A DNA stretch of 64,000 nt from Streptomyces hundungensis (GCF_003627815.1 NZ_CP032698.1:4588001-4652000); one strand, 5' to 3'; positions 8,217-16,580 are shown, counted from the first letter of the stretch. Program-made: numbers and translations. Notes: a model not told the origin generated them from the sequence alone.

Positions 8217-8487
8217 TGCGCGGACCGTGCGTGGCTGGTCGCGCAGTTCCCCGCGCCCCTAAAAGCCCTCGGTCGTGTGCGGACCGTGCCCGCGTCTCGC
8301 GCAGTTCCCCGCGCCCCTTGGCTACTCGGTGCTGGCCAGCACCTCAGCCTGTCATGGGGGTCCCCCTGGCCCTTAAGGCCTTGGGGGAGATTGAGGACGA
8401 GCGCCCTTAAGGCGCGACACGGGGTCTGGGGCGGAGCCCCAGGGACCCGGAACCAACCTCGGGGTCTGGGGCGGAGCCCCAGGGGGT
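8217..8487 (+). repeat. Modular intergenic repeat array A (two cores plus long tail)
   Basis: Two copies of the 20-bp core (8241-8260, 8299-8318), each preceded by a CGGACCGTGC linker, then the tail: a perfect palindrome GGTGCTGGCCAGCACC (8328-8343), the long variant with ATGGGGGTCCCCCTGG, and GGGGTCTGGGGCGGAGCCCC, the last part repeated once more at 8461-8484. It fills the gap between two + strand genes. Confidence 0.85.
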
Positions 8488-8503
8488 TTGGGGGGAGGGT
8501 GGG

Positions 8504-9994
8504 GTGGGGGACAGGTGGGCTGTGGCGGACAACGTACGCATGGGCACCCGCCCCGCCCGCTGGGTGCTCCTCACCACCGTTCTGGGCTCGGGCATGGCCC
8601 TCCTCGACTCGACCGTCGTCAACGTCGCGCTGCCCCACATCGGCACCGACCTCGACGCCGACATGGCCGTCCTGCAATGGACCGTCAACGCCTACATGCT
8701 CACCCTGGCCGGCCTCATCCTGCTGGGCGGCGCCCTGGGCGACCGCTACGGACGCCGGAAGGTGTTCGTGATCGGCGTGGTGTGGTTCGCCGCCGGATCG
8801 CTGCTGTGCGGCGTCGCCCCGACCGCCGGCGTGCTGATCGCCGCCCGCGCCCTCCAGGGCATCGGCGGAGCCCTGCTCACCCCCGGCTCGCTCGCGATCA
8901 TCCAGTCGGGCTTCCACCCGGACGACCGGGCCCGCGCGGTCGGCGTGTGGTCCGGGCTGGGCGGGGTGGGCGCCGCCGTGGGCCCGTTCCTCGGGGGCTG
9001 GCTGGTGGACGGCCCCGGCTGGCGCTGGGTGTTCCTGATCAACGTGCCGCTCGCGGCGCTCTGCGTGGCCGTCGCCCTAGGCCACGTACCGGAGACACGG
9101 GACCCGCGGGTCCACACGGGCCGTTTCGACGCGGCGGGCGCGGCCCTGGGGGCGCTGGCGCTGGCCCTGGTGACGTACGCCCTGATCGAGGCGCCCGGTC
9201 AGGGCTCCTCGGGCGTGGTCGTGGGGGCCGGGGTCGCCGGTCTCGGGCTCGGCGTGGTCTTCGTCCGGCGCGAGCGGCGGCTGCCCGACCCGATGCTGCC
9301 GCCCGCCATCTTCCGCTCCCGGATCTTCACCGCGGTGAACTGCGTGACGGTCTGCGTGTACGCCGCCTTCGGCGGGTTCTTCTTCCTCGCCGCCCTCCAA
9401 CTTCAGGTCGTCGCCGGATACTCGGCGCTGGGCGCGGGCGCCGCGCTGCTGCCGACGACGGTGCTGATGCTGCTGCTCTCGGCGCGTTCGGGTGAGCTGG
9501 GCCGCCGGATCGGCCCGCGCGTCCCGCTCACCGTGGGGCCGCTGCTGTGCGCGGCCGGGATGCTGCTGATGCTGCGGGTCGGGGAGCACGCGGCGTACGT
9601 GAGTGACGTGCTGCCCGCGCTCGTCGTGCTCGGCCTCGGCATGGTCACCCTGGTGGCGCCGCTCACCGCGACGGTGCTGGCCTCGGTCGACGAGGGGCGG
9701 GCCGGGCTGGCCAGCGGCATCAACAACGCCGCCGCGCGCGCCGCGGGTCTGCTCGCGGTGGCCGCGTTGCCGCTGGCCGCGGGGATGGGGCCGGAGGCGT
9801 ACCGGTCGGCGGCGGAGTTCGGGGCGACGTTTCGGCGGGCCATGCCGATGTGCGCGGGGGCGTTGGTGCTGGCCTCGGGGGTGGCGTTCTTCGCCGTGCG
9901 GCGGGCGGGGCGGGGGGTGGTGCCGGAGTGTCGGATGCAGTGCGGGGTCTCCGCCCCGGCCCTGGAGCCCAACCCCAACCCCTCCACCCCGTAA
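8504..9994 (+). CDS. MFS transporter, DHA2 (EmrB/QacA) drug-export family
   Basis: A 496-residue polytopic membrane protein with about 14 hydrophobic segments. It has the family signatures LDSTVVNVALPHIGTDL near residue 30, LGDRYGRRKVFVIG (motif A) near 75-90, and ALQGIGGALLTPGSLAII near 110-125. DHA2 members export drugs or secondary metabolites by proton antiport. Candidate starts are GTG 8504 (GGGGGAGG upstream), GTG 8522 and ATG 8540; the first is given. The last 25 residues are unlike the family and low-complexity. No adjacent regulator gene; flanked by repeat arrays on both sides. Confidence 0.85.
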   Translation: MGDRWAVADNVRMGTRPARWVLLTTVLGSGMALLDSTVVNVALPHIGTDLDADMAVLQWTVNAYMLTLAGLILLGGALGDRYGRRKVFVIGVVWFAAGSLLCGVAPTAGVLIAARALQGIGGALLTPGSLAIIQSGFHPDDRARAVGVWSGLGGVGAAVGPFLGGWLVDGPGWRWVFLINVPLAALCVAVALGHVPETRDPRVHTGRFDAAGAALGALALALVTYALIEAPGQGSSGVVVGAGVAGLGLGVVFVRRERRLPDPMLPPAIFRSRIFTAVNCVTVCVYAAFGGFFFLAALQLQVVAGYSALGAGAALLPTTVLMLLLSARSGELGRRIGPRVPLTVGPLLCAAGMLLMLRVGEHAAYVSDVLPALVVLGLGMVTLVAPLTATVLASVDEGRAGLASGINNAAARAAGLLAVAALPLAAGMGPEAYRSAAEFGATFRRAMPMCAGALVLASGVAFFAVRRAGRGVVPECRMQCGVSAPALEPNPNPSTP

Positions 9995-10010
9995 CCCCGG
10001 CCCCGCCGTC

Positions 10011-10156
10011 GTCCGCAGACCGTGGGTGGCTGGTCGCGCAGTTCCCCGCGCCCCTAGCTGCTCGGTGCTGGCCCGCATCGGGTACCTCAGCCCGTCCGGC
10101 GATTGAGGACGAGCGCCCTTTAGGCGCGATACGGGGTCTGGGGCGGAGCCCCAGGG
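10011..10156 (+). repeat. Modular intergenic repeat array B (one core plus short tail)
   Basis: One core (10036-10055) with its linker, then the short tail variant (CCGGCGATTGAGGACGAGCG, then GGGGTCTGGGGCGGAGCC). It starts about 15 bp after the MFS stop and ends about 25 bp before the next gene. Confidence 0.85.
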
Positions 10157-10183
10157 CTTGGCGGGGTGGGGGAAACTGGCCGC

Positions 10184-10597
10184 ATGTCCCTTCACGAGAA
10201 CCTGCTGGGCGGCCCCGCCCCGACCCTCCTGCCCGACGACCCCGAGCCCCGCGACCTGCTCGCCCAGGGCACCGCCCCCGCCGACGTCGCCGCGAAGTAC
10301 CCCACCTCCTCCCTCGCCTGGGCGCAGCTCGCCGACGACGCCTTCGACGGCGGCCGCACCGTCGAGTCGTACGCCTACGCCCGTACCGGATACCACCGCG
10401 GCCTCGACTCGCTGCGCCGCGCCGGGTGGAAGGGCCACGGCCCGGTGCCGTGGGAGCACGAGCCCAACCGCGGCTTCCTGCGGGCCCTGCACGCCCTCGC
10501 GCGCGCCGCGCAGGCGATCGGTGAGGACGCCGAGTACGAGCGCTGCACGACCTTCCTGCGGGATTCCTCCGAGCTCGCCGCCGAGACCCTGGGCTGA
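10184..10597 (+). CDS. DUF3151 family protein
   Basis: A 137-residue soluble protein matching my memory of DUF3151, a family nearly confined to actinobacteria: LLGGPAPTLLPDDPEP near the start, then DVAAKYPTSSLAWAQLADDAF, SYAYARTGYHRGLDSLRRAGWKGHGPVPW and a helical C-terminus. The spacing of short helices suggests a TPR-like helical repeat. Function unknown. The ATG at 10184 is preferred to 10166. The gene begins just after repeat array B. Confidence 0.75.
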   Translation: MSLHENLLGGPAPTLLPDDPEPRDLLAQGTAPADVAAKYPTSSLAWAQLADDAFDGGRTVESYAYARTGYHRGLDSLRRAGWKGHGPVPWEHEPNRGFLRALHALARAAQAIGEDAEYERCTTFLRDSSELAAETLG

Positions 10598-10775
10598 TCC
10601 ACTCCCGGTCCAGAGGCAACGCCCCGGCCGTCCGTGACATCTGTATGGCTGACACGGACGGCCCGGTCCGCCGCCACCCCAACGGTCGCGCGCACCGGCC
10701 GGCATCGACAGGCTGGCGCGGAGGCCCCACTCCTCTCCCCCCAACTCCAGCCGGGGACCAGGGGAGAACTCCGTC

Positions 10776-11852
10776 TTGGGCAAGCGAGGCGCCCGCAGCA
10801 CCACCAAGAGAACCGGCCGCACCGACCAAACCGGCCGAGCCAGCCGATTCAGCCAGACCGGCCGAGCCAGCCGATTGAGCCAGACCGGCCGAGCCGGCGA
10901 ACCCGGCCGAACCAGCCGCTCCCGTACCGCCAGAACCACCAGCAACAGCACCACCAGCAACAGCACCACCAGCAACAGCACCACCAGCAACAGCACCACC
11001 AGCAACAGCACCACCAGCACCGCCACCACCAGCGCCCTCACCACCCCGCGCTCACGCACGCTGCTCGTGGTCGCGGCGCTCCTCGGGACCACCCTGCTGG
11101 GCGGGGTCGCGCTCGCGCAGTGGCCCGGCGGGCACGGAAAGGCCGTGGAGGCGGGCAACACCGTGGCGAGCCCCATGGAGGAGCAGTCCCCGCGGCCCGT
11201 CGAGCCGTCGCCGCCGCCGACGCCCGCCAAGGCCTCGGGCGACCCCGGCCGTCCCGCCGACCCCGGCACCCCGGAGGAACCGTCCGTACCACCGTCCGGC
11301 CCCGGCACCTTCACCGCCGCCCGGGCCGCCGGAAAGGTCGTCGGCACCGGTGGCCCGCTGCGCCGCTACCAGGTGCAGGTCGAGGACGGCGCGGGAGTCT
11401 CCGCCACGCAGGCCGCCGTCGACGTCCAGGCGATCCTGTCCGACGGGCGCAGCTGGGCCGCGCACGGAAAGGGCCGTTTCCAGCTGGTCGCGGACGGCGC
11501 CGACGTCGTCATCAAGATCGCCACCCCTAAGACCACCGACAAGCTGTGCGCCTCCGTAGGCGACACCGGCGGCGAGCTGAACTGCGAGGTCGCGGGCGGT
11601 GTCGTCGTCAATCTCAAGCGGTGGGCGAAGGGGTCCCCGCAGTACGCCGGGCCGCCCGCCGAGTACCGCCATCTCATCATCAACCACGAGATAGGCCACT
11701 TGATCGGCTACCACCAGCACATGGGCTGCCCGGGCCCGGGCAGGGCCGCCCCGGTGATGATGCAGCAGATCAAGGGGCTCGACGGCTGCACGTCCAACGC
11801 CTGGCCGTACACCGCGCAGGGGACCTTCGTCACGGGGCCCCCGGCGCCCTGA
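10776..11852 (+). CDS. DUF3152 secreted/membrane protein with metalloprotease-like motif
   Basis: A 358-residue protein. Residues 1-90 are a basic, Thr/Ser/Arg-rich tail built from two different in-frame tandem repeats, so the N-terminus probably stays cytoplasmic. A hydrophobic segment follows (about 95-113, TLLVVAALLGTTLLGGVALA), then a Pro-rich linker and the DUF3152 domain (about 180-355). The domain contains HEIGHLIGYHQH near residue 303, the HExxHxxGxxH pattern of metzincin-type zinc peptidases, and paired Cys residues near 264/275 and 315/334 that could form disulfides. Likely an extracytoplasmic, membrane-tethered putative protease; substrate unknown. The TTG/GTG-type start at 10776 is uncertain because of the repeats. 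Confidence 0.7.
   Translation: MGKRGARSTTKRTGRTDQTGRASRFSQTGRASRLSQTGRAGEPGRTSRSRTARTTSNSTTSNSTTSNSTTSNSTTSNSTTSTATTSALTTPRSRTLLVVAALLGTTLLGGVALAQWPGGHGKAVEAGNTVASPMEEQSPRPVEPSPPPTPAKASGDPGRPADPGTPEEPSVPPSGPGTFTAARAAGKVVGTGGPLRRYQVQVEDGAGVSATQAAVDVQAILSDGRSWAAHGKGRFQLVADGADVVIKIATPKTTDKLCASVGDTGGELNCEVAGGVVVNLKRWAKGSPQYAGPPAEYRHLIINHEIGHLIGYHQHMGCPGPGRAAPVMMQQIKGLDGCTSNAWPYTAQGTFVTGPPAP
10935..11039 (+). repeat. 15-bp tandem repeat coding for TTSNS units
   Basis: Five exact copies of ACCACCAGCAACAGC (10935-11009) followed by two degenerate copies. It lies in frame inside the DUF3152 gene. A 27-bp repeat (CAGACCGGCCGAGCCAGC core) precedes it at about 10825-10900. Confidence 0.9.
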
Positions 11853-11954
11853 CCAAGCGGGCACGAGCGTGCTTATGATGCCGGTGGGGACCGGGGCTCC
11901 GATGCCGACCAAGGAAGGGGCGGACCGCTACCCGGACACATCGAGGAGACAGCG

Positions 11955-12815
11955 ATGTCATCAAAGATGTCCGAACCGGTCACGCCGCCCGAGGGCGGCG
12001 ACGCGCCGGAGACCCCGAACCTGGACTTCGCGGGCACCACACCGTACGAGGACTACGTCCAGGCGGACGTGCTCACCCACCTCCAGCACCTGCGCTCGGA
12101 CGACCCGGGCGAGATGGTCTTCCTGGTCACCACCCAGGTCATGGAGTTGTGGTTCACCGTCATCGTGCACGAGTGGGAGACCGCCTCGCGCGCGCTGCGC
12201 GAGGACCGGGTGCCGGTCGCGGTCGACGCCCTGAAGCGCTCGGTGCGGGAGCTGGAGGCGCTCAACGCCTCGTGGACGCCGCTGGCGCAGCTGACCCCCG
12301 CCCAGTTCAACTCCTACCGGTCCGCGCTCGGCGAGGGCTCCGGGTTCCAGTCGGCGATGTACCGGCGGATGGAGTTCCTGCTCGGGGACAAGTCCGCGTC
12401 GATGCTGGTGCCGCACCGCGGCGCCCCGCGCGTCCACGCCGAGCTGGAGAAGGCGCTCGGCGAGCCCAGCCTGTACGACGAGGTGCTCGCGCTCCTCGCC
12501 CGCCGCGGCCACGCCGTACCGGCCTCCGTGCTCCAGCGCGACCTGACCCGCAAGTACGAGCCGAGCCCCGAGGTCGAGGCGGTCTGGGCCGAGCTGTACG
12601 CGGGCGACCAGAACGGTGAACTGGTGCGCCTGGGCGAGGCGTTGACCGATGTCGGCGAGCTCGTGTGGCGCTGGCGCAACGACCACCTCGTGGCAACCCG
12701 GCGCGCCATGGGCGCCAAGGCCGGCACGGGCGGCTCGGCCGGAGTGGCCTGGCTGGAGAAGCGCGCCACCAAGAACGTCTTCCCCGAGCTGTGGACGGCC
12801 CGCAGCCATGTCTGA
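11955..12815 (+). CDS. kynA: Tryptophan 2,3-dioxygenase
   Basis: A 286-residue heme dioxygenase that opens the indole ring of L-tryptophan to N-formylkynurenine. Family marks: NLDFAGTTPYEDYV near residue 22, ELWFTVIVHEWETA near 64, SGFQSAMYRRMEFLLGDKS near 133-150, and the C-terminal RNDHLVATRRAMGAKAGTGGSAG (proximal heme His and the GTGGS substrate loop). The position of the distal His in the Xanthomonas enzyme (HQTSELW) is Thr60 here (TQVMELW). The stop overlaps the kynureninase start by 8 bp, so the two are translationally coupled. A TATGAT -10-like box lies at 11873-11878. Confidence 0.92.
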   Translation: MSSKMSEPVTPPEGGDAPETPNLDFAGTTPYEDYVQADVLTHLQHLRSDDPGEMVFLVTTQVMELWFTVIVHEWETASRALREDRVPVAVDALKRSVRELEALNASWTPLAQLTPAQFNSYRSALGEGSGFQSAMYRRMEFLLGDKSASMLVPHRGAPRVHAELEKALGEPSLYDEVLALLARRGHAVPASVLQRDLTRKYEPSPEVEAVWAELYAGDQNGELVRLGEALTDVGELVWRWRNDHLVATRRAMGAKAGTGGSAGVAWLEKRATKNVFPELWTARSHV

Positions 12816-13998
12816 GGCGCTGGCCGGCCAGGCCGCGGCGCTGGACGCCGCAGACGAACTCGCCGCGTGCCGCGCCCTGTTCGCGCTCGACGACGACGTG
12901 GTCTACCTCGACGGGAACTCGCTGGGCGCGCTGCCCCGCCACGTCCCGGCCCGGATGCAGGACGTCATCGCCCGAGAGTGGGGTCAACTGCGCATCCGCT
13001 CCTGGGAGGAGAGCGGCTGGTGGACCGCGCCGGAACGCATCGGTGACCGCATCGCCCCGCTCGTCGGCGCGGACCGCGGCACCGTCGTGGTCGGCGACTC
13101 CACCAGTGTGAACGTCTTCAAGGCGCTGGTGGGCGCGGTGCGGCTGGCCGGCGATGACCGGGACGAGATCCTGGTGGACGCCTCGACGTTCCCCACCGAC
13201 GGTTACGTCGCCGAGTCCGCGGCGCGCATGACGGGCCGGCGCATCCGTGCCCTGGCGCCGCAGGAGATCGTCGGGGCGCTCGGCCCGCGCACGGCGGCGG
13301 TCCTGGTCAACCACGTCGACTACCGCTCGGGCCGGCTCAACGACCTGCCCGCGATGACGGCGGCGATCCACGCGGCCGGCGCCCTCGCCGTCTGGGACCT
13401 GTGCCACAGCGCGGGCGCGCTGCCGGTCGGTGTCGGCGCGCACGGCGTCGACTTCGCGGTGGGCTGTACCTACAAGTACCTGAACGGCGGCCCGGGTTCA
13501 CCGGCGTACCTGTACGTACGCGGCGACCACCAGGCCCGCTTCGACACCCCGCTGCCCGGCTGGAACTCGCACGAGGACCCCTTCGGGATGCGGTCGGCGT
13601 ACGCGCCGGGCGACGGCGCGGTACGCGGCCGGGTCGGCACCCCGGACATCCTGTCGATGCTGGCCCTGGAGTCCGCCCTCGACGTGTGGGACGGCGTCTC
13701 CATCGACGCGGTGCGGGCCAAGTCCCTCGCCCTGACGGACTTCTTCCTGGAGTGCGTCGAGGCGTACGTTCCGGCCGGACGGGTCTCGTCGGTGACACCG
13801 GCCGCGCACGCGGAACGCGGCAGCCAGGTGTCGCTGAGCTGCGAGAAGGCGGGCGAGGTGATGCGCGCCCTCATCGAGCGGGGCGTGGTGGGCGATTACC
13901 GCCGCCCCGACGTCCTCCGCTTCGGCTTCACCCCGCTGTACGTGGGCTTCGCCGACGCGGAGCGGGCGGCGGGAGAGCTCGCGGCGCTGCTGGACTGA
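12808..13998 (+). CDS. kynU: Kynureninase
   Basis: A 396-residue PLP enzyme that cleaves kynurenine to anthranilate and alanine. VVYLDGNSLGALPR near residue 31 is the family's start motif, ALAVWDLCHSAGALPV near 193 carries the PLP Asp, and GCTYKYLNGGPGSPAYLYV near 220-237 holds the Schiff-base lysine. The length is typical. The ATG at 12808 overlaps the end of the dioxygenase gene in an ATGTCTGA junction, giving coupled expression. Product flow is tryptophan to formylkynurenine to kynurenine to anthranilate with the neighbouring genes. Confidence 0.93.
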   Translation: MSEALAGQAAALDAADELAACRALFALDDDVVYLDGNSLGALPRHVPARMQDVIAREWGQLRIRSWEESGWWTAPERIGDRIAPLVGADRGTVVVGDSTSVNVFKALVGAVRLAGDDRDEILVDASTFPTDGYVAESAARMTGRRIRALAPQEIVGALGPRTAAVLVNHVDYRSGRLNDLPAMTAAIHAAGALAVWDLCHSAGALPVGVGAHGVDFAVGCTYKYLNGGPGSPAYLYVRGDHQARFDTPLPGWNSHEDPFGMRSAYAPGDGAVRGRVGTPDILSMLALESALDVWDGVSIDAVRAKSLALTDFFLECVEAYVPAGRVSSVTPAAHAERGSQVSLSCEKAGEVMRALIERGVVGDYRRPDVLRFGFTPLYVGFADAERAAGELAALLD

Positions 13999-14017
13999 GC
14001 CCAGCGGCCGGCGGGGA

Positions 14018-14048
14018 TGCCCCGGGCGCCCTGGTAGCGTCCGGGGCA
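14018..14048 (+). terminator. Hairpin between kynureninase and hydrolase genes
   Basis: TGCCCCGG (14018-14025) and CCGGGGCA (14041-14048) form an 8-bp stem with a 15-nt loop. The loop contains TAGCGT, a possible -10 box for the hydrolase, so the structure could be a terminator or part of a promoter. Confidence 0.4.
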
Positions 14049-14092
14049 CCCGGGTGATCAACCGGCTTGGCCTGGCGAAAGGTTGGGGAACG

Positions 14093-14980
14093 ATGGATCC
14101 CGCAGAGCGTGACGCGGTCGAGGAAGCCTCCGTCTTCTCCCATCCCCCGGTCGCCCCCGACGCCACCGCCGCGTACGGCGACCACCCCGACCAGGTGATC
14201 GACTTCTACGCCCCCCGGGGCGCCCGCGCCGGCGCCCCGCTGGTCGCGCTGCTGCACGGCGGCGCGTGGCGCGCCACGTACGACCGCGCGCACATGACCC
14301 CGTTCGCCGACTTCCTGGCCCGGCGCGGGTTCGCCGTGGCCAACATCGAGTACCGGCGCGGCACTCTGCTGCCGCGGCAGGGCGACGGCTCGGGGGCTCC
14401 CGCCACCGGGCAGCCGGTGGCCGGGCGCTGGCCGGACACCTTCGACGACGTGGCGGCCGCGGTGGACGCGCTGCCCCTGCTCGTACGGGACGCCGTACCC
14501 GGGGCCGACCCCCGCCGCACCGTCCTCACCGGCCACTCGGCGGGCGGCCACCTCGCGCTGTGGGCCGCGGCCCGACACGTCCTGCCGGAGGGCTCACCCT
14601 GGCGGACCCCCGCGCCCGCCCCCCTGCGCGGAGTCGTGGCGCTGGCGCCGATCGCCGACTTCGCCACGGCGGTCGACCTGGCGGTCTGCTCGGACGCGGT
14701 GGCCCAACTCCTGGGCGGCCCGCCCCAGTTGGGCCTCCGTTTCCCCCACGCCGACCCCTCCGCGCTCCTTCCCACGGGCATCGCCACGGCCGTCGTGCAG
14801 GGCAGGGAGGACATCGTGGTGCCGCGGGCGGTGGCGGAGGCGTATGTGGGGGCGGCGGCGCGGGCGGGGGAGGTGGTGGGGTTGACCCTGCTGGACGAGG
14901 TGGGTCACTTTCCGCTCATCGATCCGGCGGCGGATGCGTGCGCGGTGGTCGCCGACGAACTGGCCCAACTAGCGTACTGA
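14093..14980 (+). CDS. Alpha/beta hydrolase, candidate kynurenine formamidase
   Basis: A 295-residue alpha/beta hydrolase. LVALLHGGAWRATY near residue 52 carries the HGG oxyanion-hole motif, and TGHSAGGHLALWAAARH near 145 the nucleophile elbow G-H-S-A-G-G; DIVVP near 242 and GHFPLID near 267 supply the likely Asp and His. This matches the esterase-like (KynB2/arylformamidase) form of kynurenine formamidase, the one step missing between the two genes upstream. That assignment rests on position and fold. The ATG at 14093 has GGGGAACG upstream. Repeat array C begins 5 bp after the stop. Confidence 0.75.
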   Translation: MDPAERDAVEEASVFSHPPVAPDATAAYGDHPDQVIDFYAPRGARAGAPLVALLHGGAWRATYDRAHMTPFADFLARRGFAVANIEYRRGTLLPRQGDGSGAPATGQPVAGRWPDTFDDVAAAVDALPLLVRDAVPGADPRRTVLTGHSAGGHLALWAAARHVLPEGSPWRTPAPAPLRGVVALAPIADFATAVDLAVCSDAVAQLLGGPPQLGLRFPHADPSALLPTGIATAVVQGREDIVVPRAVAEAYVGAAARAGEVVGLTLLDEVGHFPLIDPAADACAVVADELAQLAY

Positions 14981-14984
14981 GCTC

Positions 14985-15303
14985 CTCCTGGGGCTCCGCC
15001 CCAGACCCCGTATCGCGCCTTAAGGGCGCTCGTCCTCAATCTCCCCAAGGCCTTAAGGGCCAGGGGGGACCCCCATGACGGGCTGAGGTGCTGGCCAGCG
15101 CCGAGCAGTTAAGGGGCGCGGGGAACTGCGCGACCAGCCCCCCACGGCCCGCAGCCGAAAACGGGTTTCCAGGGGCGCGAGGAACTGCGCAAAAAGCGAG
15201 CACGGTCCGCAGAATCGAGGGGGTTCAGGGGCGCGGGGAACTGCGCGAGAAGCGAGCACGGTCCGCAGGATCGAGGGGGTTTAGGGGCGCGGGGAACTGC
15301 GTG
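14985..15303 (-). repeat. Modular intergenic repeat array C (long tail plus four cores)
   Basis: Reverse orientation: tail module first (14985-15110, long variant), then four cores at 15112, 15171, 15227 and 15283 (period 56-59). It fills the gap between two convergent genes and ends about 10 bp from the TetR stop codon. Confidence 0.85.
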
Positions 15304-15311
15304 GGAGGGGG

Positions 15312-15881
15312 TTATGGGGTGGGCCAGGTGCGTAGCAGGGTGTCGAGTGCCGACAGCGTCCGCTCCCACGTCTCCTGCGTATCAGGCGCACTGTGGCTGA
15401 ACCCCCCACCCATCTCCAGGCTGATATAGCCGTGAAACACACTCCCCAACAACCGCACCGCATGCACCTCCTCCCGCTCCGGCAGGTCGTACCCCCGCAG
15501 AATCGCCCGTGTCATCTGGGAGTGCCGACGCCCCGCACTCGCCGCCGCCGCCTCCGGATCCAGCCGCAGCTGGGCGGCGGCATAACGCCCGGGGTGCTCG
15601 CGGGCGTAGTCGCGGTACACGTTCCCGAGCGCCGCGAGCGCGTCCTTGCCGGAGCGTCCGGCCACCGCGTCGGCGGCCTGGTCCGCGAGCTCCTCCAGGG
15701 CGAGCAGGGCGAGCCGGGTCTTAAGGTCCTGGGAGTTCTTGACGTGCGAGTACAGACTCGCGACCTTGACGTCGAACCGTCTGGCCAGCGCCGAGACGGT
15801 CACCTGCTCGAAGCCGACCTCGTCGGCGAGCTCGGCGCCCGCCCGCACCAGACGGTCGGTGGTCAGTCCCACCCGTGCCAT
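15312..15881 (-). CDS. TetR family transcriptional regulator
   Basis: A 189-residue regulator. The N-terminal helix-turn-helix (residues 6-50: LVRAGAELADEVGFEQVTVSALARRFDVKVASLYSHV) is typical of TetR. The C-terminal part (HPGRYAAAQLRLDP, then RLLGSVFHGYISLEMGGGF) matches the WHG-type ligand domain. It is transcribed away from the FusB-like gene at 16035, and the shared intergenic region contains a 9-bp inverted repeat and three direct repeats that could be its operators. The ligand is unknown. Confidence 0.87.
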   Translation of the reverse strand: MARVGLTTDRLVRAGAELADEVGFEQVTVSALARRFDVKVASLYSHVKNSQDLKTRLALLALEELADQAADAVAGRSGKDALAALGNVYRDYAREHPGRYAAAQLRLDPEAAAASAGRRHSQMTRAILRGYDLPEREEVHAVRLLGSVFHGYISLEMGGGFSHSAPDTQETWERTLSALDTLLRTWPTP

Positions 15882-15896
15882 GCGTACCCCTTCCGT

Positions 15897-15944
15897 CCCA
15901 CTGTCTCTATCTGTCCCGTCCCACTATCTCTGGCCCACTGTCTC
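15897..15944. promoter_or_regulatory. Three CCCACTRTCTC direct repeats before the TetR gene
   Basis: CCCACTGTCTC (15897), CCCACTATCTC (15920) and CCCACTGTCTC (15934) lie just upstream of the TetR start codon. Candidate autoregulatory operator. Confidence 0.45.
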
Positions 15945-15997
15945 GGTCGGGCGGGCGTGCCCCACCGCCGGGCCGGGCAGCCTGAAGTAAGTATGTG

Positions 15998-16020
15998 TTT
16001 GCCTAATACCTTTAGGCAAA
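15998..16020. promoter_or_regulatory. Inverted repeat before the FusB-like gene
   Basis: TTTGCCTAA (15998-16006) and TTAGGCAAA (16012-16020) are exact complements separated by 5 bp, ending 14 bp before the ATG at 16035. This AT-rich palindrome stands out from its surroundings and fits a repressor site, most simply for the divergent TetR. Confidence 0.6.
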
Positions 16021-16034
16021 TTACCGTGGGCCAT

Positions 16035-16580
16035 ATGAAGCCGCTGACCGAACAAGACATCCGCGCCTCCTTCGTGAACTGCACCAAGGGCGAGGCCAAG
16101 CGCCTGTCCGTGCCGCGCGACCTGGCCGAACGTCCCTGGGACGATCTGGACTACCTCGGCTGGCGCGACCCGCAGGCCCCCGACCGCGGCTACCTCGTCG
16201 TCGAGCTGGACGGCCGCCCGCACGGCCTCGCGCTGCGCTGCTCCAGCGCGCTCTGGGGTCGGCAGCGGCGCAGCATGTGCTCGATGTGCCTGACCACCCA
16301 CTCCGGCGGCGTCTCGCTCATGGTGGCGCCGAAGGCGGGCAAGGCCGGCAAGCAGGGAAACTCGGTCGGCGCCTACATCTGCGCCGACCTCGACTGCTCG
16401 CTCTACGTACGCGGCAAGAAGGACGCGGGCATCGGAGCGCGACTGCACGAGACGCTCACGGTGGAGGAGAAGATCGAGCGAACGGTCCTGAACGTGGCGG
16501 CGTTCGTCGCGAAGGTGACGGGATCGCCGGACGCCCCGGTCGCACCCGAGGCGATGGGCACCCCGAGCCCGACCGCCTGA
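16035..16580 (+). CDS. FBP-domain (FusB/FusC-like) EF-G-binding zinc protein
   Basis: A 181-residue protein with the treble-clef zinc-finger domain known from the C-terminus of FusB-type proteins (EF-G-binding, FBP family). Two Cys pairs are visible: RRSMCSMC near residues 81-84 and ICADLDC near 115-120. The N-terminus (MKPLTEQDIRASFVNCTKGEAKRLSVP) is typical. Staphylococcal relatives bind EF-G and release it from fusidic-acid-stalled ribosomes; actinobacterial members are generally uncharacterised, so resistance is only a possibility. Divergent from a TetR gene with an inverted repeat between them, which suggests regulated expression. Confidence 0.8.
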   Translation: MKPLTEQDIRASFVNCTKGEAKRLSVPRDLAERPWDDLDYLGWRDPQAPDRGYLVVELDGRPHGLALRCSSALWGRQRRSMCSMCLTTHSGGVSLMVAPKAGKAGKQGNSVGAYICADLDCSLYVRGKKDAGIGARLHETLTVEEKIERTVLNVAAFVAKVTGSPDAPVAPEAMGTPSPTA

